Notes under the pieces: model-generated
Databases searched by the model: none
What the model was told of the DNA's origin: nothing
What the model saw: the letters and a program-made list of their open reading frames with translations, nothing else
Source of the DNA: Acidobacteriota bacterium
GTDB lineage: Bacteria; Acidobacteriota; Terriglobia; Terriglobales; Acidobacteriaceae
DNA length: 64,000 nucleotides
Assembly (NCBI GenBank): GCA_013289765.1
Contig: JABCZI010000012.1
Coordinates: 1 to 64,000 of the forward strand
Direction of reading: 5' to 3'
Shown: piece by piece, positions 26,564 to 38,924 of the stretch
Layout of the letters: every line of letters starts with the position of its first letter
Position numbering within the stretch: the stretch's first letter is position 1
Translations under genes and position numbers: made by a program

Positions 26564-29068
26564 ATGCCTCACCCGCTTATCCATAATTCCTCGCGTGTGC
26601 TCGAGTTTGATGCGCTGCGCGAATTGCTGCGGGATTACGCTTCTTCGCCGCTGGGCCAGTCCCGCATTGCGGAGCTCGCGCCATCCACTGATCCCGCTTG
26701 GATTACCGAACAGCAGGAGTTGGCCGAAGAAATACGCGAGTTCCGGCGCTCGGGCGGCACCTTCCATTTTTCCGGCCTGCTCGATGTCACCAAACTGGTC
26801 GAGCGTGCCCGCATTGTGGGGGCGATTCTCGAAACCACAGAAATCCGCGATGTTTTATTGGTGGTAGACCGCGCCGCGGAGTGGCGCGAGGTTGCGCTGC
26901 ATCCTCCGGCGAACATGAGGACGAGCTGGAAGCGAACCGCAACTCTTTCCGCAACCGTGCCCGACTTCACCGAGTTTCTTCGCTATTTTCGCCACAAGAT
27001 TGAACCGGATGGCACACTGGAAGACCGCGCTTCGCCCGACCTGGCACGCATTCGACGCGAGATCGAAAAACAGCGCCGCGGCATTCAGGAATCCCTCCGC
27101 GGATATTTACGGCGGTTGGCCGAAGGCGGCGCGGTGCAGGACGAACTGATTACCATCCGCGGCGAGCGCTTTGTCATCCCGATAAAAATCGAACAGAAAC
27201 GGCGCGTGCAAGGCGTCGTGCATGGAGCGAGTTCCAGCGGTCAAACTGTATTCGTCGAACCGCTCGAGACCATTGAGCAGAACAATGAACTGGTGCGTTT
27301 GCTTGATGAAGAGCAAGCAGAGATTTATCGCATTTTGCTCGAGATGACACGGCGCATTGGGGAGCAGGCAAGCGCGATACTGGTGTCGGCTGAAGTCCTC
27401 GGCGAATTGGAACTACAGTTTGCCAAAGCGCGCTTCGCCGAAGAGTACAACTGCGTGGCGGTAAAGTTGACTGGGTCGTGTGGGGACGGGCGCCCTCGCG
27501 AGCCTGCCGTGAGCGAAGCCGAAGGGTCTATGGCGGGCGAAGCTCGCCTGCTTCTGAACAACGCGAGACATCCGCTGCTCGAGCGAAATTTAAAACTCAA
27601 AGGTTTCTCGGTGGTCCCAGTCAGCCTTGAACTCGAACCCGACCGTCGCCAACTAGTAATCACCGGCCCCAACACCGGAGGCAAAACCGTAACGCTCAAA
27701 ACCGTCGGCCTGCTCGCGCTCATGGCACAGTCGGGAATCCCCGTCCCCGCCGATCGTGCGGAGATGCCCGTCTTCGATGCGGTGCTGGCCGATATCGGCG
27801 ACTATCAATCGATCGAGCAGAATCTCTCTACCTTTTCGGCTCACATAACCAACATCGATTTCATTTCGCGCACCGCGACGCCGCAGTCGCTGGTGCTTCT
27901 GGACGAATTGGGTTCGGCTACCGATCCCGAGGAAGGCGCCGCGCTGGCGGTCGCGATTGCCGGACACTTTGGCCGCATCGGCTCGATGACCGTGATTTCC
28001 ACGCATCACACTTCTTTGAAAGTTTACGGCGCCAATACCCCGGGAGTGATCAACGCGTCGGTCGGCTTCAACGAAGCCACTCTGCAACCTACTTACGAAT
28101 TGAAGATAGGCGTGCCCGGAGCTTCGGCGGGAATCAACATCGCGCAGCGCCTGGGATTGAATCCAGCGATCATCGACGCCGCGCGTGCGCGCCTCGGCAC
28201 GCAAGCTCGCGATATCGGCGAATTTCTCGACAAGCTCCACGCCGGGCTGCGCGAGATGGAAAGCGAGCGTCTCCGCCTGAAAACGCGCGAGCAGGAATTG
28301 GAGAAGGAAAAAGCGCGTCTGGCCACCGAAGGCAAGCGGGAGCAGCAGTTCAAGATTCGCGAGTTGGAGAAAAAACTCGAAAGCGTTCTGCGCGACTTCG
28401 AATACCACGCGCGCGAAGCCGTAAATGCCGTGCAGGAAAAAGCGGCCGCGCAAAAAGTCTCGAAAGAAGCCGAGGCGCGTATCGCAAAATTGCGCCGCGA
28501 ATTTCGCGAGCAATTCGACTCCACCGTAGTGGCGCATGCCAGCGGCGCCGACCAGGGTGATCCGCACGCGCAGCCGCAGGTGGTCAAGGAGGTTTCCGAA
28601 GGCGATACCGTCAGACTGAAATCAACCGGCCGCGCGGCAACCGTCTCGCGCCAACTGGACGACTCCCACTTCGAAGTGGCCATGGGCGCGATGAAGATGA
28701 AGATCGCCCGCGACGATATCGCCGAGGTGCTAGCCAGCATGCGGGCAAAGGAATCTCCGGTACAAGCTGCCCGCGCCCGGGGAATTTCAGTTTCGCTCAA
28801 TAACGAAAACGAAAGCCAGAACGCGCCTTCGGAAATCAACGTGATCGGTTACAACGTAGACGATGCCACCCGCGCCGTGGAGAAATTTGTGGACCACGCC
28901 TTCCTCGCCGGACTGCCCCGCGTGCGCGTCGTGCACGGCAGCGGCATGGGCATCCTGCGCAAAGCCCTGCGGCAGGCGTTGCAGCAGCACCCGCACGTGG
29001 AATCCGTAGCCGAGCCTCCGCAGAACGAAGGCGGCGGAGGAGCGACGGTGGTGGAGTTGCGGGTGTAG
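26564..29068 (+). CDS. mutS2: Endonuclease MutS2
   Basis: VITGPNTGGKTVTLKTVGLLALMAQSG Walker A; LLDELGSATDPEEGAALAVAI; C-terminal Smr domain (VRVVHGSGMGILRKALRQAL). Confidence 0.97.
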   Translation: MPHPLIHNSSRVLEFDALRELLRDYASSPLGQSRIAELAPSTDPAWITEQQELAEEIREFRRSGGTFHFSGLLDVTKLVERARIVGAILETTEIRDVLLVVDRAAEWREVALHPPANMRTSWKRTATLSATVPDFTEFLRYFRHKIEPDGTLEDRASPDLARIRREIEKQRRGIQESLRGYLRRLAEGGAVQDELITIRGERFVIPIKIEQKRRVQGVVHGASSSGQTVFVEPLETIEQNNELVRLLDEEQAEIYRILLEMTRRIGEQASAILVSAEVLGELELQFAKARFAEEYNCVAVKLTGSCGDGRPREPAVSEAEGSMAGEARLLLNNARHPLLERNLKLKGFSVVPVSLELEPDRRQLVITGPNTGGKTVTLKTVGLLALMAQSGIPVPADRAEMPVFDAVLADIGDYQSIEQNLSTFSAHITNIDFISRTATPQSLVLLDELGSATDPEEGAALAVAIAGHFGRIGSMTVISTHHTSLKVYGANTPGVINASVGFNEATLQPTYELKIGVPGASAGINIAQRLGLNPAIIDAARARLGTQARDIGEFLDKLHAGLREMESERLRLKTREQELEKEKARLATEGKREQQFKIRELEKKLESVLRDFEYHAREAVNAVQEKAAAQKVSKEAEARIAKLRREFREQFDSTVVAHASGADQGDPHAQPQVVKEVSEGDTVRLKSTGRAATVSRQLDDSHFEVAMGAMKMKIARDDIAEVLASMRAKESPVQAARARGISVSLNNENESQNAPSEINVIGYNVDDATRAVEKFVDHAFLAGLPRVRVVHGSGMGILRKALRQALQQHPHVESVAEPPQNEGGGGATVVELRV

Positions 29069-29337
29069 ATTTGTCATGCAAGCGCATGCGAGAGGTTGTA
29101 CTGGCGATTCGACGTAGCTTCGATCCGGACGCACCAAGGCCGCGTAAGTGATACAAACATCCAGAGTGTGGCGCTATCAGCTAATTTAGGACGTGCTTTT
29201 CCGCTGGCATCAACGGGATATTCCTGTATTCCACAGGTTTTCCGCAACCGAATGAGGCCGAGTTCTTCCGCTCGATACCAGCTTGGCTCACAATCCAAGT
29301 GGAGAAGTCCCAAGCCTTCGAAAAGCTACCACCATCC

Positions 29338-31323
29338 ATGCCCACAGAAGACTTCAAAGAAACGCTGAAGCAGCAGGCGGACATCGTCCGCATCATCGGC
29401 GACTACATCAAGCTGAAGAAGGCTGGGGCGCAGAACTATTCCGGGCTGTGCCCGTTTCATGGCGAGAAGACACCATCGTTCTCAGTGCATGCCACGCGTC
29501 AGTTCTATCACTGCTTCGGCTGCGGCGTTTCAGGGGACGTGTTCAGCTTCGTTCAGAAAATCGAGAACATCACTTTCCCCGAGGCTCTCCGTTTGGTAGC
29601 GCAGAAGCTCGGCGTCCCGCTGCCGAAGACCACATACTCCAGCCCCGGAGAAGCGAAAGAAGCCAGGCTGCGCGCTCAACTGTACGACGCGCAGGAGCGC
29701 GCCGCCGCATTTTTCCAGGAATGCCTGAAACGTCCCGAAGGCGCCCGCGCGCGGGAATACTTGCAGGGCCGCGGCTTGGACGCAGAGACGATCGCCCGCT
29801 TCCGCATTGGCTACGCTCCCGATTCCGGCTTCCTCCTCCGCGACCGTCTCGCCGGAGAATTCGACGAAGAAGTTCTGCGTGAGAGCGGCTTGTTCTCGTG
29901 GAAGCAGGAAGAACGGGAAGACCGGCCTCCGGCTTCCCGTCCCCGGCGCGCGGAAGCAGGTGCAAATAGTGCTGCAGAACCCGAATCCCGGAAGCCGGAA
30001 GCCGGAGGCCGGAACCCGGGCGCCGCCGCCATGTACTCAAAGTTTCGCAACCGCGTCATGTTTCCTATCGCCAGCGACGCGGGAAAGATCATCGCATTCA
30101 CCGGACGAACCCTCGCCACCGACGAGAAATCCGGCCCGAAATATTTGAATTCACCCGAGACCGCGATTTACTCCAAAGGCCGCGTCTTATTCAATCTCGA
30201 CCATGCGAAAGAAGCGATCCGCAAATTGGATTACGCCATCCTCGTCGAAGGACAAATGGATTGCATTTCCGTGGACGCAGCCGGATTTCACAATGTGATT
30301 GCCAGCTCCGGCACTGCCTTCACCGAAGTCCAGGCGAAGTTGCTCGGCCGATTCAGCAAGAATGCCGTAGTGAATTTCGATCCCGACACCGCCGGAGCCA
30401 AAGCCACCGAGCGCACGCTTGGCCTGCTGACCGAGGAAGAATTTCAGATCAAAGTTCTCACGCTTGAACAGGGTTTCGATCCCGATCTCTATCTCCGCCG
30501 CAAAGGCAAAGAAGCCTACGGCGAAGCGCTGCGCACTTCGCAGAAATATTTTGACTATCTCATCGACCGCGCGCGCAGCCACTTTCCCGTTCGCAGCGCT
30601 GAAGGCAAAGTGAAAGCTGTGAATTATCTCCTGCCACACATTCAGCGCATACCCAGCCGGATCGTGCGCGACGAATTAGGCCAGGAGATCGCGCAAAAGC
30701 TCGGCATCGATTCAGCCGTGCTTCGCCAAGAGCTGCGGCATGTCGCTTCCGAGCGTTCGGCATCGTCGGTGAAATCCTCCGCCGAAAATCAAGCCACCGA
30801 TGCCGAGCGCATTCTCGTGCGTGCCCTCGCCTCCGCGCGCCAGATGAATCCCGACGCCGAGCATGTCTCCGCCCGCGATGGCGCCCGCGAGGTTGTTAAA
30901 GACGAAGAGTTCGATCCTGCACGCCAGGCCCAGTATGCATTCCAGAGCGAAGGTCTGCATCGCGGCCTGGCGACCGAATCGCTGGTCGAGGCGCTACTCA
31001 CCGCCGGGGCTGAAGTTGCCGATGTAATGGAAGTACCCTGCTCCGAAAGTGAGCGCCGCATGCTGGCTTCCATCCTATTGAAAGAGGACGAGGAACTCAC
31101 TGCGGAGCGCCTCGACGGCGCCGTCCGCGCTCTGCGCCGCATTCATTTACGCCGCCGCTTGGAGGAAACGCAGCGCCAACTGAAGAAACCGGGCCTCAGC
31201 GACGATAAAGTACGGATGAAAGAGCTATTGCTCGAGGTAGAACGCTTGAGCCGTGCCTTGCGCGATCCCAGCCTGGCGGAAGATGGGCTCAAAACCGCCC
31301 TTGGAAATAAGAAAAGTGCGTGA
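29338..31323 (+). CDS. dnaG: DNA primase with internal insertion
   Basis: CHC2 zinc finger (CPFHGEKTPSFSVHATRQFYHCFGCG); TOPRIM (AILVEGQMDCISVDAAGFHNVIASSGTAFT). Confidence 0.97.
   Translation: MPTEDFKETLKQQADIVRIIGDYIKLKKAGAQNYSGLCPFHGEKTPSFSVHATRQFYHCFGCGVSGDVFSFVQKIENITFPEALRLVAQKLGVPLPKTTYSSPGEAKEARLRAQLYDAQERAAAFFQECLKRPEGARAREYLQGRGLDAETIARFRIGYAPDSGFLLRDRLAGEFDEEVLRESGLFSWKQEEREDRPPASRPRRAEAGANSAAEPESRKPEAGGRNPGAAAMYSKFRNRVMFPIASDAGKIIAFTGRTLATDEKSGPKYLNSPETAIYSKGRVLFNLDHAKEAIRKLDYAILVEGQMDCISVDAAGFHNVIASSGTAFTEVQAKLLGRFSKNAVVNFDPDTAGAKATERTLGLLTEEEFQIKVLTLEQGFDPDLYLRRKGKEAYGEALRTSQKYFDYLIDRARSHFPVRSAEGKVKAVNYLLPHIQRIPSRIVRDELGQEIAQKLGIDSAVLRQELRHVASERSASSVKSSAENQATDAERILVRALASARQMNPDAEHVSARDGAREVVKDEEFDPARQAQYAFQSEGLHRGLATESLVEALLTAGAEVADVMEVPCSESERRMLASILLKEDEELTAERLDGAVRALRRIHLRRRLEETQRQLKKPGLSDDKVRMKELLLEVERLSRALRDPSLAEDGLKTALGNKKSA
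29922..30012. repeat. Palindromic repeat element embedded in dnaG
   Basis: 16-bp perfect inverted repeat CCGGCCTCCGGCTTCC (29922-29937) / GGAAGCCGGAGGCCGG (29997-30012), plus direct repeats ccggaagccggaagccgg. Confidence 0.75.
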
Positions 31324-31548
31324 AACAAAATGCCGGTTAAAGCCATCTAACTATTTAGGAGAATTAGGGATAGGGGCGGTTAGCGGGAATTATCCGTAGG
31401 GCAAGTAATAGACGGTGCGGTACTTATGTGCTAGACTTGATAAGTTTGCACTAGGTGCACAACTCCGCACTACCCCAGCTTCCCACCTTTTCAGACTGTA
31501 TCACGACGCTCCGCGCGAGCGAATTGACGAATTTGAGGACACAACCTC

Positions 31549-33240
31549 TTGGCTCTTGAAGACAAGTACGACGACATAAAAAAGCTGGTCGACGCCGGCA
31601 AAGAAAAAGGTTACCTGACTTACGACCAGGTAAACGAATTAATCCCTCATGACGTGGTCAGTCCCGAAGACCTCGACGACCTGCTGACTACCATCGGCAC
31701 CCAAGGGATCGACGTTCTGGAAGGGCCGAAGTCGCCTTCCGCCGCGCTCGATAAAAAATTCGACGAAGCCGAAGAGGGCGAGGACGTCGAACTCGACCTC
31801 ACTCCCGGCGCTCTGGAAAAAACCAACGATCCCGTCCGCATGTACCTGCGCGAGATGGGCACTGTCCCTTTGCTCACGCGGGAAGGCGAAGTCGAAATCG
31901 CCAAGCGCATTGAGCGCGGACAGCTGCGCGTGCTCAAAGCTCTCTCCCGCTCGCCCATCGTAATTCATGATCTGCTTGCCATGGGTGAGGATCTGAAGAA
32001 AGGCGTGCGCTCCATTAAGGAAGTCGTCACCTTCGACGAGGAAGAAATTACCGACGAGATTCTGCAGAACCGCCTGAACGAATTTACCGGCAAGATCGAC
32101 AACATGGCCAAGCTGTACAAGAAGGTCGCCCTGTTGCAGGAAAAATACGTTGCCGTGTCGCAGAAAAAGCGGCCCAAGGACCATCGCCGCGCCCGCCGCA
32201 ATCTGGCGCGCTCCGTGGTGAAGGTCTCGCTCGCGGTGCGCAAGCTGGGTTTCACCAACAACGAGCGCAAGCGCCTCATCGATCGCGTCAACAAGACTGT
32301 CGACAGCATGCGTTCGCTCGACCGCCAGGCTGGGAACCTCGAGCGCAAAGCGGAAGCAACCCGCAGCGAAGAGCAAAAAAAAGAATATCGCCGCCAGTCC
32401 CGCGCCATAAGAAGCGAGATTGAAAAGCTCGAAGCCGAAGCCGGCCTCTTGTTTCTGGAGATCAAGCGCACCCAGCGCGAAATCATTCAGGGTGACATGG
32501 ACGCCGAGCAGGCCAAGCGCGAGCTGATCGAGGCCAATCTTCGTCTGGTAGTTTCAATCGCGAAGAAGTACACCAACCGCGGCCTGCAGTTCCTAGACCT
32601 GATTCAGGAAGGTAACATCGGCCTGATGAAAGCCGTCGACAAATTCGAATACCGCCGCGGCTACAAGTTCTCGACCTACGCCACATGGTGGATTCGGCAG
32701 GCGATTACGCGTGCCATCGCCGATCAGGCCCGCACCATCCGCATCCCGGTCCACATGATCGAGACTATCAACAAGCTGATCCGCACCTCGCGCCAGCTTG
32801 TCCAGGAGCTGGGACGCGAACCTACCAGCGAAGAAATCGCCAAGCGCATGGACATTCCTGTTGCGAAAGTCCGCAAGGTGCTGAAGATCGCGCAGGAGCC
32901 GATCTCCCTCGAAACGCCCATCGGCGAAGAGGAAGATTCGCATCTTGGCGACTTCATCGAAGACCGCGCCGTAGTCTCTCCGGCCGAAGCTGTGATCAAC
33001 GTGAACCTCAAGGACCAGACCGGACAGGTCCTGCGCACGCTGACCCCGCGCGAAGAAAAAGTAATCAAGATGCGCTTCGGCCTCGAAGATGGCAGCGAGC
33101 ACACTTTAGAAGAAGTCGGCCAGTCGTTCGCCGTAACCCGCGAACGCATCCGCCAGATCGAAGCCAAAGCGTTGCGGAAGCTGCGTCATCCGTCGAGGTC
33201 GCGCAAGCTGCGGGCGTTCATGGATGGAGTAAGAGACTAA
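31549..33240 (+). CDS. rpoD: RNA polymerase primary sigma factor RpoD
   Basis: Region 2 ([61 protein letters not shown]) and region 4 ([54 protein letters not shown]). Confidence 0.98.
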   Translation: MALEDKYDDIKKLVDAGKEKGYLTYDQVNELIPHDVVSPEDLDDLLTTIGTQGIDVLEGPKSPSAALDKKFDEAEEGEDVELDLTPGALEKTNDPVRMYLREMGTVPLLTREGEVEIAKRIERGQLRVLKALSRSPIVIHDLLAMGEDLKKGVRSIKEVVTFDEEEITDEILQNRLNEFTGKIDNMAKLYKKVALLQEKYVAVSQKKRPKDHRRARRNLARSVVKVSLAVRKLGFTNNERKRLIDRVNKTVDSMRSLDRQAGNLERKAEATRSEEQKKEYRRQSRAIRSEIEKLEAEAGLLFLEIKRTQREIIQGDMDAEQAKRELIEANLRLVVSIAKKYTNRGLQFLDLIQEGNIGLMKAVDKFEYRRGYKFSTYATWWIRQAITRAIADQARTIRIPVHMIETINKLIRTSRQLVQELGREPTSEEIAKRMDIPVAKVRKVLKIAQEPISLETPIGEEEDSHLGDFIEDRAVVSPAEAVINVNLKDQTGQVLRTLTPREEKVIKMRFGLEDGSEHTLEEVGQSFAVTRERIRQIEAKALRKLRHPSRSRKLRAFMDGVRD

Positions 33241-33251
33241 CTTCACACATC

Positions 33252-33316
33252 TGTCATCCTCAGCGCAGCAGAACGATTCGCGAACGCGAATCGTTCTGCG
33301 GAGTCGAAGGATCCCT
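33252..33316. repeat. Interspersed hairpin element TGTCATCCTCAGCGCAG...GGAGTCGAAGGATC (copy 2)
   Basis: Same ends as 13871-13932; internal near-perfect hairpin AGAACGATTCGCGAACGCGAATCGTTCT. Confidence 0.75.
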
Positions 33317-33689
33317 AGCAGCGTAGGTGCCCCTGATTCGCGTCGAGGTTTCCTTACGACAACCATCTTGGGAGGGGCACGGATTCAGCCGTGCCGTACG
33401 GAGCCAATAAAACCTGGGCTTTAGCCCTTGAGGGGAATTCGTAAGTCTGAGCTTTCTATGCGCGGCATCCCCTTTGACAGCGTGCAAGTTATTGCAACTC
33501 CCGCGCTTCATAATTCGCACGGGAACAATTCCTTCCGCATTTTCCTCAGCCTTCCACAAGGAAGTCTCATCGTCCACAGTTTCTTCACACTCCTGTAATG
33601 TTTTTCTGTTGCGATGCGCAACGTTCTGCCCCAAAGTGGATTCATCGAAAACGTTGGAACTCTCAACGCTTGCCGAACGATGATTGCGG

Positions 33690-34011
33690 TTACGCCAGTG
33701 GGAGATGGCAATTCTCGAGAGTGAATTGCCAGGGGAAATCGGAAATGCGCGCGAGCGCGTGCTGGTTGCCCGGGCACTGCGGCCTCCTCTACTGCCGGCT
33801 CAATGAGCCGATTAGGCCGCTGGCCGCCGCATCGGTTGCGGAGAGCGATTCTTCGAATCGCACTTTTGCAACTCGTACTGGTAAAGATGGCGCTCGCAGC
33901 GAGCGCTGTCGAAGCGGTGCAGTCGTCCCGCCGCCTTCGGTGACGGGAAGGCAGGACGAGGGTGTTCTACGAACAATGCGGCCTGGATGGCTGGTCCAGG
34001 CCGCATTTTTT
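33690..34011 (+). ncRNA. Candidate structured non-coding RNA ending in a rho-independent terminator
   Basis: No supported CDS; successive hairpins (tggcaattc/gaattgcca; atgcgc-gcga-gcgcgt; ggctc-aat-gagcc; gcgattc/gaatcgc) followed by a perfect terminator. 5' end unknown. Confidence 0.35.
33975..34011 (+). terminator. Strong rho-independent terminator
   Basis: AATGCGGCCTGGA-tggctgg-TCCAGGCCGCATTTTTT, perfect 13-bp stem plus T-tract. Confidence 0.88.
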
Positions 34012-34251
34012 CGTGGCCTTGCCGGCAAACTTCCTTCTTCACCAATCTGTTTGCAGTTACGCTTGACTTCTGGTTCGCCGTTTGTTCTCCTTTAAGTTAT
34101 GGGGCCAGGCGAGTTGCGTTTCGCGATCGAGTGTGGGGGCCAAACTTTTTTCCAATCGGGCGCATTTTGCAGAGGGTGCACCTCGCATTCACAAGCTTCT
34201 TCAGGTTAGTGTGCGGTTGGCGTTTCTGGACATTGGAGAACTAGATCTAGC

Positions 34252-35616
34252 GTGGCCACGACCGATTACAGTATCAGCACTCTTCCCGCGAACGTAGAAG
34301 CCGAGCGTTCAATCCTGGGCGCGATTCTGCTCGATAACTTTGCTTACAACCAGGCCGCCGAGCATTTGCGGATCGAAGATTTTTCTCTGGACTCACACCG
34401 GCGGATTTATTCGCGCATGGTCGATCTGGCTGAGTCCTCGCGTCCGATCGATATGATCACGCTGATCGAGGAGCTTGACCGTCACAAGGATTTGCAGCCC
34501 ATTGGCGACGTTGGCTATGTGTCGAGCCTGCTGCATGGGGTTCCGGATCGGCCGAGCATTGAGCACTATGTCAAGATTGTCCGCGATAAAGCCCTGCTGC
34601 GCGGGCTGATTCACGCGGCCAATACCGCGATTGCGCGGGCGTCCGATCAATCCGATGCCGCCGAAGAAGTGCTCAGCGACGCCGAGGCTGCGATCTTCCA
34701 GCTCTCGGAAAAGCGCATTGGGCGCGGATTCATGGGCGTGCAGGAAATTGTGCGCGAATCGTTCGGCTCGATCGATGCGCTCTTGCAACGCGGGCAGCGC
34801 ATTACGGGATTAGCCACGCACTACGAAAATCTCGACGAGATGACCAGCGGCCTGCAGCGCTCAGATTTGGTGATCATTGCGGCGCGGCCTTCGATGGGCA
34901 AGACGGCGTTCGCCATGAACATCGCGGAGAATGCATCGATCAAGGATGGGAGCGTCGTGGGAGTGTTCTCCCTGGAAATGTCGCGCGAGGCTCTGCTGTT
35001 ACGCCTGCTGTCCTCGACGGCGGAAGTTGACGCGCACAAGATGCGGACAGGGACATTCTTTCAGGATGACTCGCGCAAGCTGTCTCGGGCATTGGAACAA
35101 CTGGCGCACGCGCCGATTTTCATCGATGACACGCCCGGCATATCGCTGAGCGAGATGCGCGCCAAAGCGCGGCGACTGAAGCAATCGCAGGGCAGGCTTG
35201 ACCTGATCATCGTGGACTATCTGCAACTGATGTCGGGCGGCAGCAAGCGTTATGAAAACCGCACGCAGGAAGTGTCCGCGATTTCGCGGGGACTGAAAGC
35301 GCTGGCGAAGGAACTAAGCGTGCCGGTGATTGCGCTCTCTCAGTTGAGCCGCGCTCCGGAGAGCCGGGGCGGTGACCATCGTCCGCAACTCTCCGATCTG
35401 CGCGAGTCAGGATCAATCGAGCAAGATGCTGATGTGGTGATGTTCATTTTCCGCGAAGAAGTTTATAAGCAGGACGATCCTGACTTACAGGGCAAGGCTG
35501 AAATCATCATCTCGAAGCAGCGCAATGGACCGACGGGCAAGCTGATGTTGGCGTTCCGAAAAAACTGCACCAGATTCGAGACGATGGTCGAAGGTGGTCT
35601 GGCGCCGGAAGATTAA
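34252..35616 (+). CDS. dnaB: Replicative DNA helicase DnaB
   Basis: PANVEAERSILGAILLDN; ARPSMGKTAFAMNIAENA Walker A; IIVDYLQLMSG; LSQLSRAPESRGG. No intein seen. Confidence 0.98.
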   Translation: MATTDYSISTLPANVEAERSILGAILLDNFAYNQAAEHLRIEDFSLDSHRRIYSRMVDLAESSRPIDMITLIEELDRHKDLQPIGDVGYVSSLLHGVPDRPSIEHYVKIVRDKALLRGLIHAANTAIARASDQSDAAEEVLSDAEAAIFQLSEKRIGRGFMGVQEIVRESFGSIDALLQRGQRITGLATHYENLDEMTSGLQRSDLVIIAARPSMGKTAFAMNIAENASIKDGSVVGVFSLEMSREALLLRLLSSTAEVDAHKMRTGTFFQDDSRKLSRALEQLAHAPIFIDDTPGISLSEMRAKARRLKQSQGRLDLIIVDYLQLMSGGSKRYENRTQEVSAISRGLKALAKELSVPVIALSQLSRAPESRGGDHRPQLSDLRESGSIEQDADVVMFIFREEVYKQDDPDLQGKAEIIISKQRNGPTGKLMLAFRKNCTRFETMVEGGLAPED

Positions 35617-35951
35617 AGGTCTACAGGAATTACTGTAGTGTTACGCGGTATCTACCTTAGAGGATTCGAGTTGCAGGCCGCGGGCATCCTGTGGAAAAGC
35701 TTGTGGAATTGGTAGCGCATCACAAAATCGCTGGTTGGAAACTCAGTTCAATATTTGTTGCCGGCTAAGTCTTGGAGCCCTAAGGCTCTGAATAGTAACC
35801 AGTTAGGCAATTCACTCGACATTAACATAACCCCAGATTGGCAAAAGGTTTAGCAATCACAGTTTTGAGATTTGCACATTTTGGAGATTTGAGGCTCCCA
35901 GGATTGGAGGACCTGCCGCAGGGAAAAGGAGGGAACTCAATCATTCCGAGG

Positions 35952-37760
<1,809 letters not shown>

Positions 37761-37885
37761 AGATTGAGGGCTAATCTTTGATTTTAACAGGCATAGAGGA
37801 ACGCAGTGGGCGGTGGTAGTGGCCAGTCGTACGTCAGTGATTTGCAGTCGGGGACTCGATACTTCCTCGACTAGAATTGGATTGC

Positions 37886-38449
37886 ATGATCGTCCTTGCT
37901 TCTGCGTCTCCGCGCCGCCAGGAGTTGTTGCGCAACGCCGGCATTCCATTCACGGTGCAACCCGCCGACATTAACGAAACGCCGTTAGCAGGTGAATCCC
38001 CGAGAGCATGCGCCGAACGGCTGGCGCGGGAAAAGGCGCTGGCGGTCTGGCAGAATCGATCACAGGACTATGTTCTGGGTGCGGATACGATTGTGGTGGT
38101 CGATGGCGCAATTCTGGGCAAACCTCGCGACCGTGACGACGCTCTCCGCATGCTGCGATTGTTGTCGGGCCGGACACATGTTGTAATTACTGGAGTGTGC
38201 CTGGTTGGGCCAGTGTCCAGTAACATCCAAATCGCCGCAGAGATCACTTTCGTGACTATGTGCGAAGTCTCCGACGATGAGATTCGCGACTACGTCGCTA
38301 CTGGCGAGCCTATGGATAAGGCCGGAGCTTATGCAATTCAGGGAATCGCCTCGCGTTGGATTCCTCGAATTGAGGGCGATTACAGCAATGTGGTGGGACT
38401 ACCGGTAGCGCTGGTGTACGCCATGTTGCGCGAGCGAGGAGCGATCTAG
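37886..38449 (+). CDS. maf: Maf-family nucleotide pyrophosphatase
   Basis: [19 protein letters not shown] ... [36 protein letters not shown] ... [14 protein letters not shown]. Confidence 0.95.
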   Translation: MIVLASASPRRQELLRNAGIPFTVQPADINETPLAGESPRACAERLAREKALAVWQNRSQDYVLGADTIVVVDGAILGKPRDRDDALRMLRLLSGRTHVVITGVCLVGPVSSNIQIAAEITFVTMCEVSDDEIRDYVATGEPMDKAGAYAIQGIASRWIPRIEGDYSNVVGLPVALVYAMLRERGAI

Positions 38450-38518
38450 ATTATGCGGGCTGCTGGTAGGCGTGGATAGAAAGCGTGAAGAGTAATTCCG
38501 AGTAACAGGGAGTCCAGG

Positions 38519-38725
38519 CTAAACTTTCTTTTCCTCTTCTTTTTCTTTCGTTTCTTTCTCGGGGTCTTCCTTCGGGTCTTCCCCTTCCTTCATCGCGGCT
38601 TTGAAGTTACGGATGCCTTCGCCCATGCCTTTGCCCAGCGAGGCAAACTTGCTGGTGCCGAAGATCAGAAGGATGATCGCGATGATCAGTATTAGATGCA
38701 ACGGCTGAAAAAGACCTTCACCCAT
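38519..38725 (-). CDS. tatA: Sec-independent translocase TatA/TatE
   Basis: LHLILIIAIILLIFGTSKFASLGKGMGEGIRNFKAAMKEGED; charged tail. Confidence 0.93.
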   Translation of the reverse strand: MGEGLFQPLHLILIIAIILLIFGTSKFASLGKGMGEGIRNFKAAMKEGEDPKEDPEKETKEKEEEKKV

Positions 38726-38924
38726 AATTCCTCCACAGTCTAGCCGCAGGAGCCCGGCAAATGCGGCGCAGGCCACCGGACTCTCTACGAAAAGTCTAGG
38801 CCATGCCAGGCAGGGAGTCAAAGAATGCAGGGCCGCGCACTGGTTGGTTACGCATCTGAATATCTGAATGCTTACCAAGGCAGCTGCGGGAAGTCTAATC
38901 TCTCCGAATGAGTATTGGAGATAA

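Noticed and set aside
27653-28567. 304-aa minus-strand ORF opposite mutS2
   Set aside because: Antisense to a certain gene; no supporting signal.
33598-34095. 165-aa ORF in the rpoD-dnaB spacer
   Set aside because: Translation is low-complexity, Cys/Arg-rich, and spans the hairpins and terminator; non-coding structure explains the region better.
34252-35616. Possible intein in DnaB
   Set aside because: The helicase is of normal length and continuous through Walker A and H4 motifs.
37761-37949. N-terminal 63 residues of the lepA ORF in the track
   Set aside because: Not LepA-like; canonical LepA begins at [19 protein letters not shown].
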